Positions 1 through 12,426 of a stretch of DNA of 64,000 nt are shown here, in pieces. Every line of letters starts with the position of its first letter. The stretch's first letter is position 1. The stretch is taken from the NCBI RefSeq assembly GCF_029767755.1, contig NZ_JARUQS010000001.1, positions 868,001 through 932,000 on the forward strand. The letters run 5' to 3'. This DNA comes from Thiomicrorhabdus sp. zzn3. GTDB taxonomy: Bacteria > Pseudomonadota > Gammaproteobacteria > Thiomicrospirales > Thiomicrospiraceae. The position numbers and the translations under genes were made by a program. The notes beneath the pieces were generated by a model. The model had not been told where the DNA came from. It worked only from the letters and a program-made list of their open reading frames with translations, and searched no databases.

Positions 1-1287
<1,287 letters not shown>

Positions 1288-1349
1288 CCGCTCATATCCG
1301 TTGCGCATGAATCTGAATAAATATCATGCTCAACGGTGATTGGTTATCT

Positions 1350-1386
1350 AAACCCTAAAGTGGAATAGGCTTTAGGGTTTTTTTAT
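1350..1386 (+). terminator. Intrinsic terminator after purA
   Basis: Stem AAACCCTAAAG pairs with CTTTAGGGTTT around a 9-nt loop and runs into a T-rich tail. It lies about 60 bases after the purA stop. Confidence 0.9.
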
Positions 1387-1419
1387 GACCTGAGAAAAGA
1401 AAGGGCGAACCTAACGCTC

Positions 1420-1445
1420 AAAACTGACCAGGCCTGATCAGTTTT
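1420..1445. repeat. CAGGCCTG-family palindrome
   Basis: A 26-bp palindrome with one mismatched pair (1428/1437), centred on CAGGCCTG at 1429-1436, with arms AAAACTGA and TCAGTTTT. It lies between the convergent purA and receiver genes, downstream of the purA terminator, so it is a second, separate structure. It could end the minus-strand receiver transcript, but the T-run is weak. Confidence 0.85.
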
Positions 1446-1465
1446 GAAATGCTATTGCTGGGGGG

Positions 1466-1828
1466 TTAAGAGCCGAGAAGAAATTCAATGGTATCGACTA
1501 ATTTATCGGGATCGAAGGGTTTGGTAATCCAACCATTGGCGCCGAGCGCTTTGCCTTTTTGTTTCATTTCCAGATCGGCTTCAGTGGTCATCATTAAAAT
1601 GGGAAGTTCTTGATAGGCGGGTTGCAGTCGCACTTGCTGAAGAAACTCGAAACCGTTCATGTTTGGCATATTAATATCGGAGATAATCAGGTCAAACTGA
1701 GCTGTTTCCATGGCTTTGAGTCCTGCAATGCCATCTTCTGCCAGCGTTACTGCAAACTGCTTGTTGAGAATCAAGTCCACTAGGCTGCGCATCGAGCGCG
1801 CATCATCTACATACAGTATCGACTTCAT
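1466..1828 (-). CDS. Single-domain CheY-like response regulator
   Basis: A stand-alone receiver of 120 residues. Seen in the sequence: the acidic pair D8-D9 in LYVDDARS, phosphoacceptor D51 in LIISDINMPNMNGFEF, the T81-T82 switch position in MMTTEAD and K103 in ITKPFDP, all at CheY spacing. The frame stays open upstream, but the start chosen here (MKSILYVDD) has GGAGAA six bases before it and removes a 37-residue unrelated extension. No histidine kinase or chemotaxis gene is adjacent, so its partner and output are unknown. It may act on motility or on another signalling hub. It is convergent with purA and divergent from ppiD. Confidence 0.9.
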   Translation of the reverse strand: MKSILYVDDARSMRSLVDLILNKQFAVTLAEDGIAGLKAMETAQFDLIISDINMPNMNGFEFLQQVRLQPAYQELPILMMTTEADLEMKQKGKALGANGWITKPFDPDKLVDTIEFLLGS

Positions 1829-2027
1829 GACGGTTCTCCGAAGCGCATAGGGTTCATTCCATTCTAGCGCAAACATCAGAACCACTACATTTTTATTTAT
1901 GGCGTTTTCTGGGAATAAATGATCGACCAGATAATACATAAAACTGCGATAAATCAGATGAAACCCTAAGGGGAGATTGGTATCATAGACGCTATTTTGA
2001 AAAGTTTAATCAGTTAAAGGAAAAATC

Positions 2028-3932
2028 ATGCTTCAAGCCATTCGAGATAATGCACAGGGTTGGATTGCCTGGGTAATTGTCGGTCTGATTATCTTAACCT
2101 TTGCGCTATTTGGAATTGATCAATACGCGCGCGGTGACAAAGCGGTTGTCGTGGCCGAAGTAAACGGGGAAGATATCACTGCGACTGAGTTTCTAACACT
2201 TTACAACCGTCAGAAATCTCGTTTGGAACAGCAGTTTGGTGACATGTATGACCAGGTGGTCAAAGATGAAGATCTTCGTGAGCAGGTGCTGGATGCATTG
2301 ATCGAATCCGAAGTGATTCGCCAATGGGCTAATCAGAATCATATGATGATCAGCGATCAGCAGTTGGCCGCAACCATCCATGGTGCAGAGGTGTTTCAAC
2401 AGGACGGAAAATTCTCTGAAAAAGTGTATGAAGACATTTTGATGCGTAACGGCTTAAATGTCGCACGTTTTGAATACGAACAGCGCCAATTCTTGCTGGA
2501 AAACCAATACCGTGCCTTGACGCAGTCATCCAGTTTTGCAACCGCTTCAGAAGTGGCCCAGCTGGCCGCGTTGCAAGGCCAGCAACGTGACGTGAACTAT
2601 TTACGTGTTGACCAGCGCCCGTTCCTGAAAACAGTGACCGTCACCCCGGAAGAGGTGGCGGCTTATTATGAGAAGAATAAGCCTGCGTACATCACGCCTG
2701 AACAGGTGACGTTAGAGTATCTAGAGTTGTCTCAGGCAGATCTGGCGAAGCAAGTGCCCGTTACCGATGAGTTGCTAAAAGCCTACTACGACGATAACAA
2801 GTTACTGTTTACGTTGCCTGAAAAACGCCATGCCAAGCACATTCTGATCGCAGTCGAAGGCGATAGCGACGAAGCGGAGGCTAAGGCAAAAGAAAAGATT
2901 GCCGAGATTCAGAAAAAACTGGCGGCAGGCGAGTCTTTTGAAGAGCTGGCCAAAACGTATTCCCAAGATCCAGGGTCAGCCCCTTCCGGTGGCGATCTAG
3001 GCAGTTTCGAACAAGGCATGATGGTGCCGGCGTTTGATGAAGCGGTGTTTTCTATGCAGGTGGGGCAAGTCAGTGAGCCGGTTAAGACCGACTTTGGCTA
3101 TCACCTGATCAAGCTCGAATCGATCGAAGCCAAGCAGACACAACCTTTTGACGAGGTTAAGGAGCAGGTTACTCAGCAATATCAGATGCAAGAAGCCGAA
3201 AAGCAGTATTTCGACGTGCTTGAAAAGCTGAATACCATTGCTTACGAACAGCCTGATTCTTTGGAACCAGCCGCGGAAGCGACCGGTTTAACCATAAAAA
3301 CCTCTGAGCCGTTCAGTCGTGATGGTGGTTTAGGACCGGTTTTGTCAAACAGCAAGGTGATTAATGCCGCTTTTTCTGATGAGGTGTTAAAGTCGAGATT
3401 AAACAGTGCTTCGATTGAGTTGGCGCCTAACCACTCAGTAGTGGTGCGCGTAAAAGACTTTACCGAAGCGCGTCAAAAAACCCTTAAAGAAGTTGAAGCC
3501 AGTATTCAAGAGCACTTGAAGCGCCAGGCTGCGATTGCTGAGGCGGCAAAGCTTGCAGAAAGCTTGTTGGCCAAGGTCAATGAAGGTGAAAATCCGGAAT
3601 CCTTGATGGGTGACGGGGTTGAGTGGCATACGGTTGGCTGGATTGACCGAAATAACCAGCGTATTCTGCCGGAAATGACGGCTGCGGCCTTTAAAGCGCC
3701 TAAGCCTCAAGCCGATGGGGCAACCTGGCAGGCACATCAGTTGATGACTGGCGATACGGTTCTGATTCAGGTGAAAGGGGTCAAAGCCGCTGAGATTAGT
3801 GAACAGCAGAACGCACAGCTGGCCTCTGCGATGAGCGAGATGATGGCGACCAGCGAACTGGATGCACGCCTTAAAGCCATCGTTGCTCAGGCTGAGATTG
3901 TCAAAAAGACAAACTATAAAACGCTTAAGTAA
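2028..3932 (+). CDS. ppiD: Periplasmic chaperone / peptidyl-prolyl isomerase PpiD
   Basis: PpiD is an inner-membrane-anchored periplasmic chaperone that meets newly exported proteins near the Sec translocon. Residues about 13-32 (WIAWVIVGLIILTFALFGID) form the single N-terminal membrane anchor, with a short cytoplasmic head MLQAIRDNAQG typical of PpiD. A SurA-like N-terminal domain follows. A parvulin domain lies at about 265-362 (KRHAKHILI, FEELAKTYSQDPGS, GGDLGSF, FGYHLIKL), and a long C-terminal region completes 634 residues, the usual size. The start is preceded by AAAGGA. A compound terminator hairpin lies about 50 bases after the stop. Confidence 0.95.
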   Translation: MLQAIRDNAQGWIAWVIVGLIILTFALFGIDQYARGDKAVVVAEVNGEDITATEFLTLYNRQKSRLEQQFGDMYDQVVKDEDLREQVLDALIESEVIRQWANQNHMMISDQQLAATIHGAEVFQQDGKFSEKVYEDILMRNGLNVARFEYEQRQFLLENQYRALTQSSSFATASEVAQLAALQGQQRDVNYLRVDQRPFLKTVTVTPEEVAAYYEKNKPAYITPEQVTLEYLELSQADLAKQVPVTDELLKAYYDDNKLLFTLPEKRHAKHILIAVEGDSDEAEAKAKEKIAEIQKKLAAGESFEELAKTYSQDPGSAPSGGDLGSFEQGMMVPAFDEAVFSMQVGQVSEPVKTDFGYHLIKLESIEAKQTQPFDEVKEQVTQQYQMQEAEKQYFDVLEKLNTIAYEQPDSLEPAAEATGLTIKTSEPFSRDGGLGPVLSNSKVINAAFSDEVLKSRLNSASIELAPNHSVVVRVKDFTEARQKTLKEVEASIQEHLKRQAAIAEAAKLAESLLAKVNEGENPESLMGDGVEWHTVGWIDRNNQRILPEMTAAAFKAPKPQADGATWQAHQLMTGDTVLIQVKGVKAAEISEQQNAQLASAMSEMMATSELDARLKAIVAQAEIVKKTNYKTLK

Positions 3933-3980
3933 CGCTTTAAGAGCGAATCAAAACTCCTGTATAAATCGGGGATTTTAAGA

Positions 3981-4033
3981 AAACCGTTTCCATAAACTGA
4001 ACAGGCCTGTTCAGTTTGGAAGCGGTTTTTTTT
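3981..4033 (+). terminator. ppiD terminator built on a perfect 24-bp CAGGCCTG palindrome
   Basis: Bases 3994-4017 are a perfect 24-bp palindrome centred on AACAGGCCTGTT with arms AAACTG/CAGTTT. The stem continues outward (3981-3991 with 4018-4028, one G-T wobble and a 2-nt bulge) and ends in eight T's. The whole unit is a long, strong intrinsic terminator. Confidence 0.9.
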
Positions 4034-4097
4034 ATGTCTTTAATTTGGGATATTGGGGATGTATGCAAACAGAGAAGCTGCTTGCTTGCAGAGCCGT

Positions 4098-4370
4098 TTA
4101 GCGAAATTGATAATGTTTCTTGACCGCTTGATGAATGTGCCAGCGGCACGCCATGCCTTTGGGGAAAGTGACTAGGTCTCCGGCTTTGATGTCCACGGCT
4201 TCCCCGTTTTCAGGAGTGACGGTGACTTTGCCTTCCAATAAAAAGCAGACTTCTTCGGCATCATAAAACCAGGGAAACTCGGAAGCTTGCTTTTCCCAGA
4301 TGGGCCATTGACGAACTTGCAGCTGTTGCAACGTACTTTCAGAAGGGTTGGATTCGATTGTGATTTTCAT
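4098..4370 (-). CDS. Small cupin-fold protein (cupin_3/DUF861 type)
   Basis: A 90-residue single-cupin protein. Visible cupin features are WFYDAEEVCFLLEGKVTVTPENG (first cupin motif, E-rich, lacking the usual HxH pair) and IKAGDLVTFPKGM (second motif). This pattern fits the EutQ/DUF861-like cupins, whose substrate is usually unknown. The start has AAGGTGA seven bases upstream. It is the last gene of a minus-strand run mnmA-hflD-cupin, 41 bases after hflD, so co-transcription is likely. The molecular role cannot be assigned. Confidence 0.8.
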   Translation of the reverse strand: MKITIESNPSESTLQQLQVRQWPIWEKQASEFPWFYDAEEVCFLLEGKVTVTPENGEAVDIKAGDLVTFPKGMACRWHIHQAVKKHYQFR

Positions 4371-4411
4371 CAGTTCACCTTGCTTAAAGACTCTGTCTGG
4401 CTAAAAACGAA

Positions 4412-5089
4412 TTATTCGTCGGGGTTGAAAAACTTAGGCGGCTCTTGGTCATCGGGCTGGAATCGCGCTAGAGATTGAGCAGCACGCAGATATTTTTTTC
4501 GTGACCAGATCAGAGCCCAGCGCGAACCGCCTACTTGACGCCATAGCGTGGCGGCGCGGATGCCGGCCAGCAGTAGGGCGCGGATTTTATTGGCAACCAG
4601 AGGGTTTTGCAGGTGGCCGTGTTTACCGTTTACCATCACACGCGGATGAACGTCACTGACGTTTTCCGTATAGGTTCTTGCCAGGGAAGCTATGACATTT
4701 TCATGCAGTTCGCCAAAATGCTGCTGTTGGCTCTTAGCCGTATCCAGCATGGAATAAATGCGCTGCATTTTAGCTTCGTCACGCCCCAGTTTTTTTTCAA
4801 GAATGATCATGCTCAATACATAACGCGTGATTTCGACGTTACGATTGAGCACGGCTTGATCGGAACTCATCTGTGCGAGCAGAGTGTTGACGCCGAGCTG
4901 GATGTTTTCAACTTTGCCGCCAAACACATCCAAGGTGCTTTCAGGGTTTTCGATAAACAGAGAGCGCAAACTCGATTCAAATGCGGTTTGATTCGTTTTT
5001 CCTGTGGTCGCCAGGTCATAGACCATTTTGGCGCATTGGTAGATTCCAATCAGGCCTATCGCACGATCTTGATCCGAGTACTGAGACAT
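4412..5089 (-). CDS. hflD: High frequency lysogenization protein HflD
   Basis: HflD is a membrane-associated protein, mostly helical. In E. coli it affects the stability of the phage lambda CII activator; its housekeeping role is unclear. The 225-residue product shows the family pattern: DRAIGLIGIYQCAKMVYDLA near the N-terminus, then FGGKVENIQLGVNTLLAQM and NVEITRYVLSMIILEKKL in the middle, and a C-terminal LLLAGIRAATLWRQVGGSRW. The start is preceded by GGGAGA. It lies 25 bases after mnmA, the conserved partner in gammaproteobacteria, and is probably in the same operon. Confidence 0.93.
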   Translation of the reverse strand: MSQYSDQDRAIGLIGIYQCAKMVYDLATTGKTNQTAFESSLRSLFIENPESTLDVFGGKVENIQLGVNTLLAQMSSDQAVLNRNVEITRYVLSMIILEKKLGRDEAKMQRIYSMLDTAKSQQQHFGELHENVIASLARTYTENVSDVHPRVMVNGKHGHLQNPLVANKIRALLLAGIRAATLWRQVGGSRWALIWSRKKYLRAAQSLARFQPDDQEPPKFFNPDE

Positions 5090-5114
5090 GTGTTCTCCCG
5101 ATAATGGTTTCTAT

Positions 5115-6245
5115 TTAAACAGAAGGGTGTGTGACTTCATCAAGACGATGTAAGCGTTGATCGATGATTCCGCCTCCCAAACAGTCGTCGTCCAGGTAGA
5201 AAACAATCGATTGCCCAGGGGCGACGGCGGTTTGTGGCTCGTCAAACAGCACGACGATTCGATCATCATTGTGCTCGACAATTCGGCATGGCTGTTCTGC
5301 TTGGCGATAACGAATTTTGGCTTTCAGAGGCTGATTGATCGGAGGACACTCTCCGGAAACCCAGTCCAGCGTATTGGCCACGACCACAGCGTGTTGCAAC
5401 AAAGGGTGTTGTTTGCCTTGCACGGCAATCAATTGATTGTTTTGCAAGTTTTTATCTGCCGCAAACCACGGGGAATTGTCTTGGCCGTGACCGCCGCCGA
5501 TGCCGAGTCCTTTACGTTGTCCGATGGTGTAGTACATCAATCCATCGTGACGGCCAATAACCTTGCCCTGATCATCGACGATATCGCCGGGCTGTGCCGG
5601 AATAAAGCGCTGTAAAAATTCTTTAAACTTGCGCTCCCCAATAAAACAGATACCGGTGCTGTCCTTTTTATCGTGGGTGATTAAGTCGGCTTTTTCGGCT
5701 AATTCACGTACGTAGGGCTTTTCAAGTTCGCCAATCGGAAACATGGATTTTTGCAACTGATGCTGTTGTAACGTGTACAAAAAATAACTCTGGTCTTTAT
5801 TCTCATCCAATCCTTTTAACAGGTGGCAGGTACCGTCCTCATCACGTTGAATGCGGGCATAGTGTCCGGTGGCGATGAAATCCGCACCCAAATTGAGGGC
5901 GTGGTCCAAGAAGGCTTTAAATTTGACTTCTTTGTTGCACAGAATATCCGGATTGGGTGTTCGGCCGGCTTTATATTCGGCCAGAAAGTGTTCGAAAACC
6001 CGATCCCAATATTCGTTGGAGAAGTTTTCGATATGCAAAGGAATGTCCAGCTTTTCACAGATAGAGATGACATCCTTCAAATCTTCTGCAGCTGGGCAAT
6101 AATCTTCGGTGTCATCACCTTCCCAGTTTTTCATAAAAAGGCCTTCAACATCGTACCCTTGCTGCTTGAGCAGCAAGGCGGTGACTGATGAATCGACGCC
6201 TCCGGACAGGCCGACAATAACTTTGGTTTTGGAATTATTTTTCAT
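5115..6245 (-). CDS. mnmA: tRNA-specific 2-thiouridylase MnmA
   Basis: MnmA adenylates and thiolates U34 of the tRNAs for Lys, Glu and Gln, taking sulfur from the Tus relay. The PP-loop ATP-binding motif SGGVDSS is at residues 14-20. The two catalytic cysteines are C103 ([10 protein letters not shown]) and C200 ([11 protein letters not shown]), at normal spacing. ATGHYARI and [15 protein letters not shown] are family signatures. At 376 residues the length is standard. It is first in the mnmA-hflD-cupin run. Confidence 0.97.
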   Translation of the reverse strand: MKNNSKTKVIVGLSGGVDSSVTALLLKQQGYDVEGLFMKNWEGDDTEDYCPAAEDLKDVISICEKLDIPLHIENFSNEYWDRVFEHFLAEYKAGRTPNPDILCNKEVKFKAFLDHALNLGADFIATGHYARIQRDEDGTCHLLKGLDENKDQSYFLYTLQQHQLQKSMFPIGELEKPYVRELAEKADLITHDKKDSTGICFIGERKFKEFLQRFIPAQPGDIVDDQGKVIGRHDGLMYYTIGQRKGLGIGGGHGQDNSPWFAADKNLQNNQLIAVQGKQHPLLQHAVVVANTLDWVSGECPPINQPLKAKIRYRQAEQPCRIVEHNDDRIVVLFDEPQTAVAPGQSIVFYLDDDCLGGGIIDQRLHRLDEVTHPSV

Positions 6246-6311
6246 GGGAGTATTTTAGCAAACCAGATATAAAAAGGGGCTAGCAGGCCAGCTTAATTTA
6301 TGTGTAGTGGA

Positions 6312-6866
6312 TTACACATCGATTAATAATGACTCTCCGGGTTTGAGGTGCTTTAACTGATAATCGCCTATGCGGGTACGGATCAGTCTAAGGGTAGGAA
6401 AACCAACCGCAGCTGTCATGCGTCTGACCTGGCGGTTTTTGCCTTCAGTAATCGTAAGTTCTATCCAGCTTGTAGGAATGTGTTTGCGTTCACGAATAGG
6501 AGGGTTTCTTGCCCAGATCCATTTGGGTTCGGCGACTTTGCGTGCTTTGGCCGGGCGGGTTTTGCCATCCTTGAGTTCAACGCCATCTTGTAGTTGGCGG
6601 ATGGCTTGGCGGGAAATATTCCCTTCCACCTGAACCAAATAAGTTTTGGCTTGCTTGTGTTTCGGATCGCTGATGCGGTGTTGCAGCTTGCCGTCATCGG
6701 TTAACAAAAGCAACCCTTCCGAATCACGATCTAGACGGCCGGCCGCATAAAAGCCGGGGAGGTCGATGTAGTTGGCCAAGGTTTCCCTCTGCTCCGCATA
6801 TTGCGGTTCATCGGTAAACTGACAGAGCACATTAAAGGGTTTGTTAAACAGTAAGATTTTACTCAT
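6312..6866 (-). CDS. rluE: 23S rRNA pseudouridine(2457) synthase RluE
   Basis: RluE isomerises uridine 2457 of 23S rRNA (E. coli numbering). The catalytic aspartate is D46 in [24 protein letters not shown] and [25 protein letters not shown] are RsuA/RluE-family core motifs. No S4 domain is present, as expected for RluE. The start used is [10 protein letters not shown], where family similarity begins. An upstream in-frame GTG at 6896 would add ten residues, and neither start has a clear Shine-Dalgarno sequence. It is divergent from icd, as in other gammaproteobacteria. Confidence 0.9.
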   Translation of the reverse strand: MSKILLFNKPFNVLCQFTDEPQYAEQRETLANYIDLPGFYAAGRLDRDSEGLLLLTDDGKLQHRISDPKHKQAKTYLVQVEGNISRQAIRQLQDGVELKDGKTRPAKARKVAEPKWIWARNPPIRERKHIPTSWIELTITEGKNRQVRRMTAAVGFPTLRLIRTRIGDYQLKHLKPGESLLIDV

Positions 6867-7056
6867 AAGGGGCGGTGTTTGGATCTTTTTGACCACTTAA
6901 CGCTGAAAAAGCGGTTTTTTTTGGTGTAATTTTGAGACTTCTGTAATGAGTGCGTTAAAATAACCCATATTTTAACATTTTTACGATTTATTACGCGTTT
7001 TGATCTGATCCGTTCGCTGTGAATGGTCCCTTTGGAAGGCGTATTACCCAGTTTAA

Positions 7057-9306
<2,250 letters not shown>

Positions 9307-9349
9307 TTTTAGCTTTCAACTCTTGTGATAGAGAAATGAGTTGATCCCT

Positions 9350-9384
9350 AACCAAAACAGGAACCCCTGTTTTGGTTTTTTTTT
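9350..9384 (+). terminator. Intrinsic terminator after icd
   Basis: A perfect 12-bp stem AACCAAAACAGG / CCTGTTTTGGTT around a 4-nt AACC loop, followed by a run of nine T's. Confidence 0.93.
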
Positions 9385-9471
9385 GAGGCGTTAAGACGTT
9401 GGTAACTTCATCAAAATGAGTTGGTGAGAGTCAAGTGGATAAACGTCTTAAGTTGAAAAGAGTTTTCTTAA

Positions 9472-10812
9472 ATGGATATTCTGGTAGTTGAACCCTCTGT
9501 AAGTTATCGGGCAATCGTCAAAGAGTTAATGAACCATAACGATATTCTGATTCATGAAGCGGCTTCCGGCGAGGAGGCTTTGGCGTATTTGAAACAAAAT
9601 AAACCAAGCGCGATCAGTCTGGCTCATGAATTAGGCGATATGGACAGCTTTACGTTGTTAGAGAAGTTGCAAGATTTGGAGCATTTAAGTGGTGTTCCTA
9701 AGTTTTTGATTACTTCCAACATGACCAAGGATTTTAAGCGCGCGGCTTATGATGCCGGATTTACGGAAATTTTTCAGAAATCCGATATGGCAAATTTAAA
9801 ACGTGCGATGAAAAGCCTGCTGCTCTACACGACGGTTAGGATTTCAGCCAACATCCTGTACATCGAAGATACCCAAAGCACGGCAGATTACACGCGATAT
9901 ATTATGGAAAATGCCGGTTGGGCCGTGACTCATGTTAAAAGTGGTGAGGAAGCCGCTGAGTTGCTGGAGCAGCAAGAATTTGACCTGGTGGTAACCGATT
10001 TGATTTTGGAAGGAAAAATCAGTGGTATCGGTCTGATCCACCTGATTCGTCAGGGGCGTGAAGAGATTCGCAACATGCCGATTCTGGCGGTTTCTGGATG
10101 GAATGATTTGTTGCGTCAAGTCTATGTCCTAAAACATGGAGCAGGGGATTTTATTGCCAAGCCGTTTCATGAGACAGATTTTCTGGCACGGGCGATTAAT
10201 TTGATTTTAAATAAACGCCAGCTTGACGAGTCAATCGCATCTCAACGGGCCTTATATCAAAAAGCCAATCTGGATTCGGTTTCAGGGTTGAATAATCGCC
10301 ACTATATAGATGAGTACGGTGAACAGTTGGTGCAGTACTCCAAAAAACGCAATGAAGCGATTTCACTGTGTGTGATGGATATTGATTATTTTAAAGAGGT
10401 TAATGATCAGCACGGCCATGCGTTAGGAGATGAGGTGCTCAGGCAGATTGGCCAGTTGGTACGTGATCGACTCCACCCACGGGATGTGGCCGTGCGCTAT
10501 GGTGGAGATGAAATCATTCTCTTAATGCCGGACTGCAATAAGCAGCAAGCTCAGCAGAAAATGGAAATGTTGAGATCACGTGTTGAATCGCTGCATCCGC
10601 AAGGAGTTGCTATCACGGCAACCATTGGCGTCGCTTCCCTTGAGCGAGTAACCGGCAGCCATTTGATGGATTTAATCGAAAGCGACTCCATTGAAACCGA
10701 CGAAGATATGCCGGTTAGTTTTGCGAGCTTATTTGAGGCGGCTGATCAATCTCTCTATTTGGCAAAAAATGCGGGACGTAACCGTGTCTGTGTCAATCGG
10801 AAACTGGCTTAA
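9472..10812 (+). CDS. Dual-receiver GGDEF response regulator (PleD-like)
   Basis: Predicted diguanylate cyclase of 446 residues with the order REC-REC-GGDEF. The first receiver (about 1-120) is degenerate: where the phospho-aspartate is expected it reads AISLAHELGDMD. The second receiver (about 124-245) looks intact: IEDTQ, VVTDLIL, AVSGW and IAKPF. The catalytic motif is GGDEI at residues 344-348, with DIDYFKEVNDQHGHALGDEVL before it, so synthesis of c-di-GMP is plausible although the fifth residue is I rather than F. The product-inhibition I-site is not canonical: HPRD stands where RxxD is expected. Monocistronic. The input kinase is unknown. Confidence 0.88.
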   Translation: MDILVVEPSVSYRAIVKELMNHNDILIHEAASGEEALAYLKQNKPSAISLAHELGDMDSFTLLEKLQDLEHLSGVPKFLITSNMTKDFKRAAYDAGFTEIFQKSDMANLKRAMKSLLLYTTVRISANILYIEDTQSTADYTRYIMENAGWAVTHVKSGEEAAELLEQQEFDLVVTDLILEGKISGIGLIHLIRQGREEIRNMPILAVSGWNDLLRQVYVLKHGAGDFIAKPFHETDFLARAINLILNKRQLDESIASQRALYQKANLDSVSGLNNRHYIDEYGEQLVQYSKKRNEAISLCVMDIDYFKEVNDQHGHALGDEVLRQIGQLVRDRLHPRDVAVRYGGDEIILLMPDCNKQQAQQKMEMLRSRVESLHPQGVAITATIGVASLERVTGSHLMDLIESDSIETDEDMPVSFASLFEAADQSLYLAKNAGRNRVCVNRKLA

Positions 10813-11017
10813 AAGACAGCGATAAAAAAGGTTTTTAGTTGTTTTTTAAGCTTGATTCGCCTCAATTTTCTTTATTAATTTTACTTTTTTGTGCGTAAAT
10901 CACTGTATTTTTTGATCCTCTTAGGCGTAGAATGGAATTTCAGCCCAAACGTTTTGTGGAGTGAGAGTTTGAACTCCTAACGTTTTGAATAATCTATGAA
11001 TTTAAGGGGTGGTAATA

Positions 11018-11461
11018 ATGAAATCAGCATGGATTCTAGTCGCAGACAGCAGTCGTGCACGTATTTTTGAAGCTGAAAACTCTGTTGCAGAGTTGATAGA
11101 GATCGAAACCTTAGCGCATCCAGCCGGACGTCTTCATGAGCAGGAGTTAGACAGCGACTTGCCTGGAAAGGATATGGGAGGGCAAGGTGCCGGCGGACAT
11201 GCTTACAGTGATGAAGTAAGCCCAAAAGAGCAAGAAGAAATTGGTTTTGCTAAAAGTGTTGCCAGCCATCTTTGTGACGAGCTGAATCAAAATAAGTTTG
11301 ATCGATTATTTGTGGTTGCAGCCCCTTCATTTTTGGGGGATTTACGCAATGCTTTCTCGACGCGATTGACGAAACATGTCGTTTTCACCTTAGATAAAAA
11401 TGTCGTTAGCCTTTCGCCTAAGGAAATTCGTGGCTATCTGCCGCATTCCCTGGCGTTATGA
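11018..11461 (+). CDS. Host-attachment-like protein
   Basis: A 147-residue cytosolic protein beginning MKSAWILVADSSRARIFEAE, with SPKEQEEIGFAKSVASHL, FDRLFVVAAPSFLGDLR and KNVVSLSPKEIRGYLP. This pattern is that of the family named host attachment protein after an Agrobacterium plant-attachment locus; it resembles release-factor eRF1-like folds and its biochemical function is not established. The start with AAGGGG upstream at 11018 is preferred over an in-frame GTG nine bases earlier. It is monocistronic and ends at a strong bidirectional terminator. Confidence 0.8.
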   Translation: MKSAWILVADSSRARIFEAENSVAELIEIETLAHPAGRLHEQELDSDLPGKDMGGQGAGGHAYSDEVSPKEQEEIGFAKSVASHLCDELNQNKFDRLFVVAAPSFLGDLRNAFSTRLTKHVVFTLDKNVVSLSPKEIRGYLPHSLAL

Positions 11462-11481
11462 ATTAGCTATTAATAGACATA

Positions 11482-11508
11482 AAAAAACCGCCATCGGGCG
11501 GTTTTTTT
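11482..11508. terminator. Bidirectional intrinsic terminator
   Basis: Stem AAAAAACCGCC / GGCGGTTTTTT with a 4-nt loop lies between the convergent host-attachment-like gene and the PhnA-like gene. The A-run and T-run on the two sides make it work on either strand. Confidence 0.92.
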
Positions 11509-11527
11509 ATGGGGTGCTGCAAGCGAT

Positions 11528-12100
11528 TTAATTGGCTTTTTTCAAGTAAGCGGTCACCAAAACAATTTGCACGCCGTTCACTTTACCTTCAATGTGCTCC
11601 GGGTTGTCGGTTAGGTGGATGCCTCTAACCATTGTGCCGCGTTTGGCGGTGAATCCCGCTCCTTTGACATCAAGGTCTTTGATAAGGGTGACATTGTCGC
11701 CTTCTTGTAGGATGTTGCCATTACTGTCTCGATGTACGACAGTGTCTTCGTTATCGTTGCTCATACCCGCTTCGGCCCAAGCACGAACATCATCTTCAAG
11801 GTACATCATATCAAGCAGGTCTTGAGGCCAACCCTCAGAACGCAAGCGGTTAAGCATTCTGTAGGCCATGACTTGAACCGCCGGAACTGGTGACCACATG
11901 CTGTCGTTTAAGCAGCGCCAGTGGTTAGGGTCGGCTTGCTCAGGGTTTTCAATCTGCTGGTGACAAGTTTCGCAGATTAAAATCGCTTGATCCGCACTCC
12001 CGTCACTTGGAGCAACGTCATAAACACTTAAATTTTCTTCAGATCCGCAAAGCTCGCATTTTGAGCCGCTGCGTTCGTGCAATGCTTGTTCAATACTCAT
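11528..12100 (-). CDS. YjdM/PhnA-family zinc-ribbon protein
   Basis: A 190-residue soluble protein. The N-terminal zinc ribbon has two CxxC pairs, CELCG near residue 15 and CETCH near residue 43. The C-terminal PhnA-type SH3-like domain carries VVHRDSNGNILQEGDNVTLIKDL and VKGAGFTAKRGTMVRGIHL. The family is historically called alkylphosphonate uptake protein PhnA, but it has no demonstrated role in phosphonate uptake and is best treated as of unknown function. GGA lies upstream of the start. Monocistronic, ending at the shared bidirectional terminator. Confidence 0.85.
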   Translation of the reverse strand: MSIEQALHERSGSKCELCGSEENLSVYDVAPSDGSADQAILICETCHQQIENPEQADPNHWRCLNDSMWSPVPAVQVMAYRMLNRLRSEGWPQDLLDMMYLEDDVRAWAEAGMSNDNEDTVVHRDSNGNILQEGDNVTLIKDLDVKGAGFTAKRGTMVRGIHLTDNPEHIEGKVNGVQIVLVTAYLKKAN

Positions 12101-12426
12101 TGGTCATGTCCTTTTTTCGAGTGGGGTATTATCGCTTATATGGCGCCTTTTTTGGCAGATATTTTGATAAAACACATCAATTGATAATGATTATTTGGGT
12201 TTATGAGTGTGGCTGAATGGCTTATTGGTTTGAGTTGGTTTTGATCCTTTGGCTCTATTAGTAAAAGTTGGTCTGAACCAGGGAATTTTTATGCCTTGAT
12301 CGCTTTTTTTTTGTGGGGCTTGGCGCTAGAATGAATTTCAACAAATTGAACTTAATTGAGTAAATATAATTAGATCCGCAAAGTGTCAACGCGTATTTTC
12401 GGATTTGAGTAGACTAAAATTTCTGA
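12101..12426. other. Intergenic region between divergent PhnA-like and J-domain genes
   Basis: 326 bases without a gene. It must hold promoters for both divergent genes. A run TGATAATGATTATTT near 12182-12196 is reminiscent of a Fur box but is only a partial match. A TAGAAT hexamer near 12328 could be a -10 element, but no convincing -35 partner was found. Confidence 0.5.

Noticed and set aside
12182-12196. Possible Fur box upstream of the PhnA-like gene
   Set aside because: Only a partial match to the 19-bp consensus in AT-rich sequence, and neither neighbour is a typical iron gene.
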